Assembly (NCBI GenBank): GCA_964017125.1
Contig: OZ024905.1
Location: 34,259,534-34,323,533, forward strand
Source of the DNA: Flabesymbios commensalis
Lineage: Eukaryota; Annelida; Polychaeta; Terebellida; Flabelligeridae
Direction of reading: 5' to 3'
DNA length: 64,000 nucleotides
Both the position numbers and the translations under genes were made by a program. Shown piece after piece: positions 1 through 10,375 of the stretch. The stretch's first letter is position 1. The number at the start of each line of letters is the position of its first letter. The notes under the pieces are model-generated. The model saw nothing but the letters and a program-made list of their open reading frames with translations. It did not search any database and was not told the DNA's origin.

Positions 1-798
1 TAAGCAAGCAATAATGGGAGAAATAGGAAAATACCCTGTAGCATTTTATTACCATTCTCATTGTATTAAATATTGGCTTAAAAATATACGTATACCTGAT
101 CACAGATATCCCAAAGTCTGTTATTTAATTTTGAAAGTTCTGAATGAGAGGTGCAGAATAACCTGGGCGTCTCATATTAGATGTCTGTTGGAAAGATATG
201 GCTTTAATTTTGTGTGGATTAGCCAAGGTGTTGGTGATGTAGATATATTTATGGAAATATTTAAAACAAAGCTACAGGAACATTTCAAGAATACGTAGTT
301 TGCCGACCTTGGAAATATAAGTAAATTAGCAACTTATTTAACATTTAATAGAGAATTTGAACCAGAAAGGTATTTGAATTTTAAAATTATTAAGTCACAT
401 AGACAGACATTATCCATGTTAAAATGTTCCAGTCATATGTTACAAATTGAGGCAGCACCACATAAAAACTTGTTAATGGCAGATTGTGCATTTTCTGTAA
501 AGAATTATATATTATTGTTTTAGAAGATGAATATCATTTCTTTGTTATGTCCTGCTTACTCGAATTATACATCTTACAGCAGTTTTATAGAAATAATAAC
601 AGAAACTGAGGAACATAAAATAGAAAAATTAGCTCCATTCGTATATCATACAGAGAAACCTAGAAGAAATAACTTAACTAGTATGTATTGATATGTCCTA
701 CACAAATGTGTACTGTATTTATTTGAATCTCTTATGCATTTATGTCTTATATAACATGTGAAACTGTTTTGAACTATCATGGACCCAAAGCCTTAAAA
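1..798 (+). mobile_element. 3' end of a decayed LINE (non-LTR retrotransposon)
   Basis: Residues read from base 14 (GEIGKYPVAF, then IKYWLKNI and ITWASHI) match in layout the post-reverse-transcriptase region of the two other LINEs in this window (VYGDLGEYP..IKYW in LINE-B, VYGGLGATP in LINE-A). After a stop at 296-298 the same frame continues (FADLGNISKLATYLTFNREFEPERY) up to about 525. A shifted frame then gives EDEYHFF, the usual end of the terminal Cys/His cluster of such ORF2 proteins. The ORF is broken by at least one stop and one frameshift. The copy is cut by the window edge, so its 5' part is unseen. It ends in a (TAC)n tail. The clade (CR1/L2-like group) is inferred, not proven. Confidence 0.75.
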
Positions 799-820
799 AA
801 TACTACTACTACTACTACTC

Positions 821-857
<37 letters not shown>
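799..857 (+). repeat. (TAC)n microsatellite, LINE tail
   Basis: About 19 TAC units with one CTC interruption directly follow the LINE 3' end after a short A run. Short-unit tails of this kind are characteristic 3' ends of CR1/L2-type LINEs, so this is read as the retroposon tail rather than an independent microsatellite. Confidence 0.85.
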
Positions 858-860
858 ATA

Positions 861-1270
861 TTAGAGTGGTTCAAGCTGGTATAAAGGGAACTTTCCGTGT
901 TCCTCCTACATTAGATAGAGATTAGAGTGGGTTGATGATGGCATGAAAGGAAGGATCTTTCCGTGTTCCTCCTATATAAGTATAACCTACACTAGATAGA
1001 GATTAGAGTGGTGGAAGATGACATAAACAGAACTTTTCGTGTTCCTCCTGCACTGTATAGAGATTAGAGTGGTGGAAAATATGTTATTGCATACTGTACA
1101 GGGAACTTTCCGTGTACTTCCTACGCTAGATAGAGATTAGAGTGGTGGAATATGGCATAAAGGGAACTTTCCGTGTTCCTCCTACACTAGATAGAGATAA
1201 GTGTGGTGTAAGATGGCACAAAGGGAGTTTTCCGTGATCCTTCTACACTTAGTCTAGATAGAGAGAGTGG
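861..1270. repeat. Tandem array, ~60-bp unit, six copies
   Basis: Six head-to-tail units begin with GAGTGGTGGAAGATGGCA, carry AACTTTCCGTGTTCCTCCTA in the middle and end with AGATAGAGATTA. Most units are near 60 bp; two are longer (about 81 and 73 bp) through internal insertions. Divergence between units suggests an old minisatellite. No coding frame is shared by the units. Confidence 0.85.
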
Positions 1271-1284
1271 AAGATGGAATATAC

Positions 1285-1475
1285 ATACAGTCCTAGCCGC
1301 GCAAGGGTTTTATTATATGTGGTCCTAACAACGAAAGGGTTAAATAAATACGGTTTTGAAAACACAATGGTCAATTGTATATGGTCTTAGCAACACAAGG
1401 GTTAATTATATGCGGTCCTAGCAGCACAAGAGTTAATTATATACGGTCCAGCAACACAAGGGTTAATTAATTTAT
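1285..1475. repeat. Tandem array, ~32-bp unit, five to six copies
   Basis: Units of roughly 31-33 bp read GGTCCTAGCAACACAAGGG followed by TTAATTATATGC. They start about 20 bp after the end of the ~60-bp array and share no sequence with it. The second unit is the most diverged. Confidence 0.8.
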
Positions 1476-2378
1476 ATTTTATATATTCAGTGTGTCAATT
1501 TATTGTATAATTTTATTCTTTTTCGACGCACATGAAATAGTGAAAATATATAATGTTTTTTAGTAGTTAGTTATTTCGCATCATATTCAAATAAATCTAT
1601 GAGTATTTGAGCATTCCTATTTCCAGACAGTACATACCGATTTTCAATAGACCTACTTTGGGTATCAAATTGTCTGTCTATGAACGTATGTTCACAAACA
1701 AATGTTGTCAAAGAGAAACATTACTTTATGGTAATTAATAAATATTTACTGCATATTATTGATTGATATCTGTATGAAGAAAACATTTTCACAATTTTAA
1801 AGATAATAATTAATTCTTGCATGTTTTCTAGCAGTGAAAGGGTGCTTGAAATAATAAAATCATATTTTTAAAAATTGGTCAAGTAATGGTCGGTTAAATA
1901 TTATGTGTTTGGTGCTGATGGATGGTTTGCTTCATATTATTTTAAGTATATATCGATGACCATAACATAAATCAAATATGAACTAAATATGTGATTTTGG
2001 TTCACAAAGGGTTAATTTGCCAGATTTGTCCAAAATTTCGTTCTTGTTATCCCCCTGGCCATAATCATGAGCTTTTATGCTTTCCAACGGTATATGATAA
2101 CTGATGTTGTTTTTTTCATGGAAGGTTGCTCGGTAAATAAAGTCTATTTGGCGGGTCTGCTGCAGCACTAGTAGGCCTACATGGTTTTTCTATCTCGACT
2201 GAAAATGATTCAATCTATATCTCTATACTGGATGAAAACATATCATCTACCATGTTGGAGACTTGATTACAACCTATATATAGGCCTAGTGCTTTCAACT
2301 CCCCAAATATATGGCAGTTATAAAATAATCTCCAGTGCCATATTAGGCCCTACTCTTGAATTACAATAACTTAAGTGT
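1476..2378. other. AT-rich intergenic sequence
   Basis: No gene, tRNA or clear element is visible. The stretch around 1990-2030 (GGTTCACAAAGGGTTAATTT) resembles sequence near 11945-11980, which hints at a very old dispersed repeat. Confidence 0.5.
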
Positions 2379-2675
2379 TGTGCGTATGTAAATGAAATAA
2401 ATGGGGTTTTTCTTTGTGCACTGCCCCCCCCCCCCCCCCCCCCAGATACAAGATTCGAATTATCGAGCCCTGGTGGTCTGAGGCCGAGTACTCTACCTCT
2501 CGGTCACGGAAGACCCCACAATGTTGAATCATTACGAGTGAGCAGGGAAGAAACATTTTGTTTCTTTGAAACTTAAAAAGTTAAAGGCCAAAAGTGTGTT
2601 CGAACCCGCGATCTCTCGACTTTTCAAGCAGGCAGCTTTAACCACTGCACCAGGGCCCCCGCCCTGTGCATACAT
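2379..2675 (-). mobile_element. Dimeric tRNA-derived SINE, copy 1
   Basis: Read on the minus strand, the element begins GGGCGGGGGCCC. A first tRNA-like half follows, with A-box TGGTGCAGTGGTTAA and B-box GGGTTCGAACA. A second tRNA-like half starts TGTGGGGTCTTCCGTGACCG and includes ACCGAGAGGTAGAGTACTCG and GGGCTCGATAATTCGAATC. The end is GCACAAAG..ATTTATTTCATTT, as in the copies at 15.8 and 49.4 kb. Part of its 3' region is replaced by a G20 run (C20 on the plus strand). Imperfect flanking repeats (TGTGCGTATGT at 2379-2389 and TGTGCATACAT at 2665-2675) look like a decayed target duplication. Confidence 0.8.
2424..2443. repeat. C20 homopolymer
   Basis: Twenty consecutive C on the plus strand sit inside the SINE, where other copies read CTGGAGGACAGTG on the opposite strand. 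It is probably an expanded run and its length is unreliable in any assembly. Confidence 0.9.
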
Positions 2676-4762
2676 TCAGGCCTATACGCCGGTCGAATTC
2701 CTGGCCTGTGTGAATTAGCAAGGTGTTGGTTTGGTGTTGGGCCTTTTTTCCCCAGTCTTCCTCACAGGGTTAAACTACCTCGGAATTAGGTAAAACCTGG
2801 TGAACGAGTTTATTTTTTCCAATCATGGAATTCGAGGGGAATACACGTACCTCAAATCAGGAAAAAATCAGGTAATATGATGAGCGCAAGTTACCATTCT
2901 GTTGTTTCATGCGTATGGTGGCTTTTTTAATAGTGTTTATAGAGATCCCTATTATTCATCTCTGTCATTACATAGGATGGTGGTTGTAGTGCATGACATA
3001 CCTAATGTAGCTGATGTAAGTTTTAACTGATAGGGTCGCACAAAATGTCTAATAGTTTCACAAGAATTATTGCCGCGACGCATCAAAATAGGTTGAAATA
3101 TGTCGAAATAGTCATCCTGGAATTAAAAAAAATCCATCAAGGAAAACTGAGGGGAAAATCAGGGAATTTTGTTCTCCTAAAATCGTGGGAACCCTTCCCC
3201 TCATATGCAAGGTTTTCTCGCGTACTCTATCGCGGGACCGATGTTTTTTTTTGGTTTTAGACGAGCGCGCGCATTAGATTTAGGCAGCACATTGCCAAAA
3301 GAACATGTGTTTTTTTCTGTCCAGCGCGCGCATTGGATTATTGCCGATTCCAAAAACGACCTAGTTAATTTCAGGAGATAAAAAAAAAATCAGGTTTATT
3401 TCAGGAGATAAAAAAACGTTTTTCCAGCTATGTTTTTTTTGCTTTTTTTTCGTCGCCCTTATAAACTTTTTTTCAAATAGATCAAAAGTTTTTTTATTTC
3501 GTCGCCCTCATTAACTTTTCTTGAAATTTGTCCAATATTAATTTTTGCAAAAATAGGTTCAATGGTTTTTCCTCTTAAATGTTGTTTTTACCGCCCTCCC
3601 TTGTTAGATTTTGGAGTTTTTTATCTAAAACAGATAAATTAAACATAGTAGCCTTAGTGGGGTGTTGGGTCAACGTCAGTGCTGGGTCTAGGGCTCTGCG
3701 CATCCCCAACGTCGCGCTGGCCTTGGGTGGATGTCAACAGTGTCTTCAAGGGGTTTGGACTGCGTGTCGAAATCAGTGTATCATTCAGTAGAATTCTGAG
3801 AACTCTCAGCCAGTGGACTTTAACTGATTTTCGCACAAAGCGTAGAGAATGATATGTTCTGGTGGTGTCAACTGCACTGATGTGTTCTTCAAAAGAGAAG
3901 TGTAAATGCTGGAATGAAAGGAATTAAACATAGCTGTACCTGAGCTTATACTGCCCGAACTTTCTGCTTTATCAACCGGTCACCCACCATCTCAGGACGT
4001 TTGATATTAGCCCAAGGAGTTGCGTTCTGCGCTTCTCCAACTCAAGTGAAAGTTTTTGGAGTGGTTCTTCTTTGTCTTTGGCATTCACTGACCCCGGACC
4101 GGCGGTGGCTGCCTAGCTCAGCAACTGCCTCATGTTCTTGTCCCCGCTGTAAAAACTTCGATGTCCTCAGTTCCAGGGTTGCCAAATGGATGGAAAAAAA
4201 ATCCTGAGAATTTATTTAAACTTTGACAGCAGTGCGCAAAGTTAGAATTTGTGATACTTTGATATCGTGCAAGATCATAATTCGCGAGACTAATGAAGCG
4301 ATCGCTTGGAATATTTTCTCAATATTACAATATCTTCAAAATAAATACTAAATATAGGCATATATTTGTCACGGCCGCGAAAAATGGTGGATTGTGAAAT
4401 CGTGAAATATATTTAAATTGAAAATATATTTTTTACAATTTGACAAAGTGTCTCTTCATCAAGCCATTGCTAACATGGCGCTGCACCATAATGTCCTTCT
4501 TGAGCAGTGTGTTGCCAATCGTGGGCCTCGTGCTACTCTTCCATTATTTAGAAGGCGACATGCCCCTTTGAAATACGAGTGAAATTTCAGGAAATAAGGG
4601 ATTTTGAAATTCGGCGTCGCAAATGGACTCATCAGTATTATATAATTATAATTACCCAGTATATAATGACAAAGTATGTGACACATACACTTTTATAATA
4701 ATGTGCTACACTGGTAAATCACATCACTTGGGCCTGTTGTATTATTCAAACACCGAATGTAT
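2676..4762. other. Intergenic sequence downstream of the ankyrin gene
   Basis: No coding exon or RNA gene can be supported. At 3250-3350 the phrase GCGCGCGCATTRGAT occurs twice. At about 3419-3545 a T-rich unit (TTTTTTTCGTCGCCCT..AACTTTT) occurs twice in tandem. Two more GC-rich stretches (3640-3790 and 3990-4170) contain only short open frames with no recognisable domain. Confidence 0.5.
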
Positions 4763-4768
4763 TTTATT
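4763..4768 (-). promoter_or_regulatory. Polyadenylation signal AATAAA of the ankyrin gene
   Basis: On the minus strand the stop TGA (4775-4773) is followed by TCAC and then AATAAA. A GT-rich stretch (GGTGTTTG) follows about 10 bases later, as expected for a downstream element. The 3' UTR would therefore be only some tens of bases long, with cleavage near 4735-4750. Confidence 0.65.
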
Positions 4769-4772
4769 GTGA

Positions 4773-6542
4773 TCACATTACAGAGCAAGTGGGACAAACA
4801 TGTTTGTCTATCTGTTTACTTCGGTGCCTGTGTTTCACCAGGTCAGCTTGTTCACCCTCGTCCCAGACTGTACCATCTAACTCGCTGGTTTCCCATTCAC
4901 TGCTCACAACCCCATTATAACTCCTACTCAAAGACAAATCTGCTACTGTGCGCATTTTATCAGCTTCCTGGGGACAGTACGTCAGCAGATTGTCTCTGTA
5001 CTGCTTCACAGTCAGTACCACCTCATTATGGCCGAGTTCATGAGCCATTCGCTGAGCTGTTTTTCCCTGTAGATCACGGGCCGTCACGTCTGCGCCACGA
5101 TTCAGGAGCGTCAGCACCATCTCTGGCAAACCGGCAGAAGCAGCCATATGGAGTGGCGTCTCACCCTGCTTGTCCACTAGGTTGACTATGCTGCCGTGAA
5201 CCAGCAGTATCTTTACTGAGTCCACATTGGATGTTTTGGCAGCAAGGTGGATTGGAGCTCTACCCTCATTGTCAGCAGTGTTCAGAGTCGAGCCCTTAAA
5301 TAATAAATACTCCAAACTTTGTGACTGATTATGTGAGGCCGCCAGATGGAGAGGTAACTGTCCTGTCTTGTCTGCTGTCTCTACACTAGCCCCCTTAGAG
5401 ACGAGAAAGCGTAGAGTCTCTGTGAGACCCCAGCCTGCAGCACGATGTAGAGGTGCCATGCCCTGTTCATCCTGTGTGTTAATAGAGGCACCAGCACGCA
5501 CCAGCATCCTGACAGCAGTAGCAGAGGTAAGGGCAGACGCAAAGTGAAGACTAGTTTGATTTTGCTGGTTACATATATCCATATTTGCTCCTCTCTTAAT
5601 TAGTTGTTTGAGGATGCGAGTCTCACCACTGAGAGTGGCGAGATGAAGTGGACTGTATCCTCCATCATCTTGAAGATTAACATCGACACCGCAATCCAGT
5701 AGATAAGTCATTATGTCATGACTACCCGTCAAGGCAGCGTTATGTAGTAAAGATCTACTGCTGTCATGTACCACCTGAGACCTAATTGCATCACGCACAA
5801 ACTCTGTCACTCTACTATTGTCATGTAGAGCGTGTTTCATCAACAAGTGAATTGGAGTAATATCACTTTTGTCCAACTCAGCAATGCTAGCGCCACTGTC
5901 CACCAGAATACGGGCGGCCTCCAGGCCAAGAAACTCTGAATTCTGGAAACAATAGTGCAACGGTGTCCTTCCCATCCTATCTGTAACTACTAGCTTTGCA
6001 CCGTGCTTAACAAGAGCAGCCACAAATTCAAGATTATTCCAGTAACAGGCCATGTGAAGAATGGAGAGTCCTGTGGCATCTGGAATGTTAACGTCGACAC
6101 CATTGGTAACCAAACAGAGGGGTACGTCCCAATTACGACCTAATCCTCGCTCCCTGAATGGAAATGAGAGGTGAAGAGGCATATTGCCTGCATTATTATG
6201 CATCATCGGACTCGCCCCAAATTTCAAAAGCGACACGCATGCCGATAAATTGTCATTATATACAGCCAAATGCAATCCTGTCCAGCCCTGGTTGTCCTGT
6301 GCATTGATGTCAGCGCCCTCGTTCAACAAAAACTCTGTGACGTCGGCGTGCCCCATCTCGGCGGCAGCGTGTAATGCCGTCCTCCCGGTGTTATCACACT
6401 GCACCACCGCCTGTTGCAGGGCAGGTCCACTCTGGAACAGACTTCTTACTGCAGATATCTTGCCACGCGTGGCGGCCATGTAGAGGGGGAAGTTACTTCG
6501 GCTTTCATTAAGATCGCATGTTGTTATTTGCTGCACTTCCAT
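4773..6542 (-). CDS. Ankyrin-repeat protein with C-terminal CaaX-like box (589 aa)
   Basis: An uninterrupted 589-codon frame encodes an almost pure ankyrin-repeat protein. Residues 1-16 are a short leader. About 15 repeats follow, at roughly 17-51, 52-84, 85-117, 118-156, 157-189, 190-225, 226-261, 262-293, then regular 33-residue units to 491 and a degenerate last unit near 492-515. The hallmark G-x-T-P-L-H and GAD-I/V-N patterns are clear (TGRTALHAAAEMGH, QGETPLHMAASAG). Repeats 4, 6 and 7 carry 3-6 residue insertions or atypical helices. The tail (about 515-589) is acidic around 549-565, then basic (KHRHRSKQIDKH), and ends CPTCSVM. The last four residues fit a CaaX box with Met at X, which favours farnesylation, and Cys583 could be a second lipid site. 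That points to membrane anchoring, but it is inferred. Ankyrin stacks bind proteins, so an adaptor role is likely and the partner is unknown. The start is favoured by purine at -3 and G at +4. The frame stays open a little upstream, so a spliced upstream exon is possible. I cannot name an orthologue. Confidence 0.85.
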   Translation of the reverse strand: MEVQQITTCDLNESRSNFPLYMAATRGKISAVRSLFQSGPALQQAVVQCDNTGRTALHAAAEMGHADVTEFLLNEGADINAQDNQGWTGLHLAVYNDNLSACVSLLKFGASPMMHNNAGNMPLHLSFPFRERGLGRNWDVPLCLVTNGVDVNIPDATGLSILHMACYWNNLEFVAALVKHGAKLVVTDRMGRTPLHYCFQNSEFLGLEAARILVDSGASIAELDKSDITPIHLLMKHALHDNSRVTEFVRDAIRSQVVHDSSRSLLHNAALTGSHDIMTYLLDCGVDVNLQDDGGYSPLHLATLSGETRILKQLIKRGANMDICNQQNQTSLHFASALTSATAVRMLVRAGASINTQDEQGMAPLHRAAGWGLTETLRFLVSKGASVETADKTGQLPLHLAASHNQSQSLEYLLFKGSTLNTADNEGRAPIHLAAKTSNVDSVKILLVHGSIVNLVDKQGETPLHMAASAGLPEMVLTLLNRGADVTARDLQGKTAQRMAHELGHNEVVLTVKQYRDNLLTYCPQEADKMRTVADLSLSRSYNGVVSSEWETSELDGTVWDEGEQADLVKHRHRSKQIDKHVCPTCSVM

Positions 6543-8114
6543 ACCTCGTGATGGACAGAGAGGGTGCCAGCACGGGTCTGTGAGGTGGTTCCGGCAGGAG
6601 GCAGTGTGTGCTGTAGATTCGACACAACATTACCGCTGGTTGCGCTGCCAGCCCTAATGCCAGCATCCAGCAACACTGATCAATACTCGTCATGTAAATC
6701 CCACTTCCTACACGCTTTCAATAAAACTCTGTAAATTGTGCTCCAAGACCATCAGTAATTCGGATGGGTACTCTTTAGGGAATACTGCTGTACATCTTTG
6801 ATAATTAGGCTTTCCTTTTTTATAGCACATACATCGTTTTCTCTTCAGCGCATGTTTATATCATTCTGAAACAGACACAAACATAAGGTATATTCTTATC
6901 ATTTTATTTTTAAAATCTATAGATCCAATGTGCCTACCTGGCCCACCTGGCTAGCAGGATCACAAGCCCCATGATGGGTTATAATGATAAATTAGCTATT
7001 TTGAAAATTAAATATATCTGTTTTAATCATGTAGTATGTAAAGTAAAATGTTGACTGATTGACTGATAATATTATTCTATAAAGCTGGTGGTATACAGCA
7101 TTAGACACTGTTAGAATAGAGGTGAGCTGTGTGTGTACCATGCCATATAATAGATAGTCACGCCAATCTAAGTATCACCAAATTTGACAAGAAAGTAATC
7201 TTTACCTAGCAATGAATGAGCGGCACTCATGCAACACATACAGAAAGAAACATTGCATCAATGCAAGAACGTTGTTTAAATGCTAGGGCAGCATTGTAAA
7301 GCCTAGCAGGACAATATACTGGGAATAAGCCGTACCGTGTTGGTTAGGTAGCACTTCTCCATTATCACTTGTGGTATTTTAAAATGAATAGTTTAATTAA
7401 GATCTATCTTCTGGTCAAATAACTACAAAAATATGAATTTCTATATCCGGACTATCTGTATTTCATCTCCACCACTGAGCAGGGTGTCAGCTAGCTTGGC
7501 AAATCGCGCACTATGTGGCCTCCAATGTGTAAACGTTTACAACTATACACAGTAAACATAAGAAGAATGGATACCGTTGTCCTAGCTTTCTAATATGAAT
7601 GAGAATTTGTTGTAATGTTTCGCAACAACTATGTCTAAAAGAATTTTTGCGAAGCCAACGGAAGATTATCTTCTTGTAGCCAATATAACTACACATTTAT
7701 AATATTATGCTTGAAGAAACTAATAAAATAAAGCTTATTATTCTAAAGCAATAACACGAAAGGGGTAGGCCTATCTCCATGTCAGGACCAGTGAAAATAA
7801 TGTGAAAACACAACAATATATTCTTACACACTTGAAATGACTCAGGTAAGCTTTTGTCGGAATTCAATAGTCGTTACATTCTACATGTGTAAGATTATCC
7901 AAATATACGTCTTAGTCATTTCAAGGCTGAATCAGAACAAAATGTGTTGTTTTCTGATTACCGTCAACTTGTTTGAGATATATCGCTGTTGAAGTTTGGT
8001 CTTGTTATTGATCTCAGATTGCATAATTATGTGTACAGATTGATGCCGTGGTCATATGTGATGCCGTGGAGGGTTATTATGAACATATCTATTATCTGCA
8101 CTGTGCACTTCGAC
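6543..8114. other. 5' flank of the ankyrin gene and intergenic sequence
   Basis: The ~180 bases upstream of the start codon are GC-richer than the flank and probably hold the 5' UTR or an upstream exon end. No TATA box is obvious. Beyond about 6750 the sequence is AT-rich with no supported exon, RNA gene or element. Confidence 0.45.
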
Positions 8115-10375
8115 CATACAGGCCATAGGCTACAACCATCCTGCGTGTACCCCTCCCCCCACAACTCACGACATCAACTTTTTTCTAACCTTGATATGTC
8201 CCAAACATGAAATCAGATGTTAACAGCCAAAAATTAGGGACGAACTTTATATTTTGACTCCTTATAGGGGGGGGGGGGGTACCCTCGAAGCTGTCTAAAA
8301 ATAGGGGGTAGGGTTACGCAAACGTCTGTCGTTGATGTTTCCTTTAACCAATCTGCACTTGCATATAACAGATAATCAAATTTCCGTTCTAATGATATAT
8401 CACACATTGCAGTAGAGTAAGTAGTTGTCTCTCCACATACGCCCAAGCATGATTTTTTATTATAAAATAATCAAAATGAACAACAAGACAAGCGATTCAA
8501 CATGATGAAAGGATACGACTCAATTGATTGTAATTATTGGACATACATGTATCCATATCTGGCCTATATTGTGTGAACACTGATGTGTGTATGTTATTTA
8601 TATTCATAAATGTCATATATTTTTTTTAAAGAAAGAATATTGAAGCATTTCATGAAAATGTATGTATTTAGCATGGGCTGAAATCTGGAACATGATTTTT
8701 TTCGCAGAATTTTTGTGTATAATTTGTTAGCCACATGTTTTTACATAATTTGTGTGTGCTGAATTCGAATCTGTTGGATAACATTCTATATTTGGTGGCC
8801 TTTATCTTCAAATTAACAAAACACAAAATGGCTGCCAAAACGTAAAGAAACCTCCGTATTTTCTATGGTTTTTCGCACATGAAAGCACAGTTCATAGTTT
8901 ATTAGCGGTATATATATTTTTTATAGTATCTCTGGAAATAAATAGCCTTTATTTGACCTTTAAATACAAAATGTCCGTCGTTTTTTATATAGTTACTGTT
9001 ACTATAAGTATACTGCTAAAAATGTTGACAATCATAAGATTTATTTGTAGCAACTTAGTGGATCGGTAAAAACGTTACTGACGAGTAAATTTAAATGAAA
9101 AAATCCAAAATGGCCGCGAAATTCACCTATGTATGAACAAGAAACAAAATGACTATCAATATGTAAATTATACCTCTTTTTTTATTCGTGACTCGAAATT
9201 GCTCAATTGTTTTATTTTGTATGACTTGGGGGCCGAAACAAACATTTCTGATGTTTATTGTTCATCGTCTGGCCTATAGTTTATCGTAAAATCCAAGATA
9301 GACGCCATTTTCATATTTACTATTGAAATAATGACGTCTTTTTAAATTCTGAGCACATCAAAACATATAGATATACTGTTACTATTATTAAATATACTGT
9401 GCTTAAACACAGTTGCGAATGCCTTGCAACCTAATCTGTCGTATTACGTAGTCTATTTTTTAGTTCTCCATTAAACAAATGTTTTTTATGATATTATAGT
9501 TCACGTGCATAAAAAACGCTTTTACTTGTGTGTTGGCGGTAACCATTTTTAAACTTGACGGTCAAATATAGGTCATTTTTATCTAAAAACAAGATACAAA
9601 AATTTATCAACTCTCAATCATACAGAAACCAGAAATCGTATAATAATGAGTGACAGAATATAGAACAGATGTTGTTTTGGCGGCCATTTTTTGTTTTGCT
9701 TATTTAAAGGTGAATGACAACAGAGATAGGGTGGTAACCGACAGAATCGAATTCAGCACACCAAAATTATGTAAAACAAGTGGGAAAAAATATTTGCACT
9801 CAAATGTCGAGAAAAGTTCAATGTTTCATATTTCAGCCCAGGCTAAATACACACATTTTCAAAAATGCTGCAATATTTGAAAATATATCTGCCATGTACA
9901 AATCTAAATACTACTCATTTTTAAGCATACACATATGGGTTCAGAAAAAAAGTCAAATATAGATATGGCCAATAATTATATTTTATTAAATCGTTTCCAT
10001 TGACCATGTTAATTAGCTTGTTTTTTGTCAATTTGTATTACTTTGTAATAAAATAACATCTTTTTACGTATTTGTAGAGATGCCCCTTTCATCCTCTGCA
10101 TCATGTAATACATCATTACAACGGGAATTTAATTACCTTTTATATGGTATATTGCATGTGTAGATTTGTGAACAACGACAAACGCTGGCGTAACCCTATC
10201 CCTAATTTTGGACTATAAGGGGTCAAATATAAGATCGTTCCTGTTTTCTTGCTGTTAACATCTCATTTCATGTTTTGGACATAGGGCTATCAAGGTTTAA
10301 AAAAGGTGTGTGTGTGTGTGTTGGGGGCGGGGGGGGGGGTGCACGTAGGGTCACTGGTGGTTCTAGCCCATGGCC
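8115..10375. repeat. Long inverted repeat LIR-A (foldback-type element)
   Basis: The sequence from about 8115 to 8990 reappears, reverse-complemented and diverged, at about 9550-10375. Matching pairs include GGCCATAGGCTACAACCA / GGCCATGGGCTAGAACCA, AACATGAAATCAGATGTTAA / AACATGAAATGAGATGTTAA, GGGTAGGGTTACGC / GGATAGGGTTACGC, and TGTGCTGAATTCGAATCTGT / TGTGCTGAATTCGATTCTGT. Most of the element would fold into one ~850-bp stem with a ~550-bp loop. It has no long open frame. Homopolymer G runs lie in both arms. AAAATGGCYGCC motifs occur near 8826, 9106 and 9675. No target duplication is recognised. It is best described as a non-autonomous foldback element; its superfamily is unknown. Confidence 0.85.

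Noticed and set aside
4757-5185. 142-codon plus-strand open frame
   Set aside because: It lies antisense to the ankyrin gene and owes its openness to the repeat codons of that gene.
6184-6483. 99-codon plus-strand open frame
   Set aside because: Antisense shadow of the ankyrin gene N-terminal repeats; no domain.
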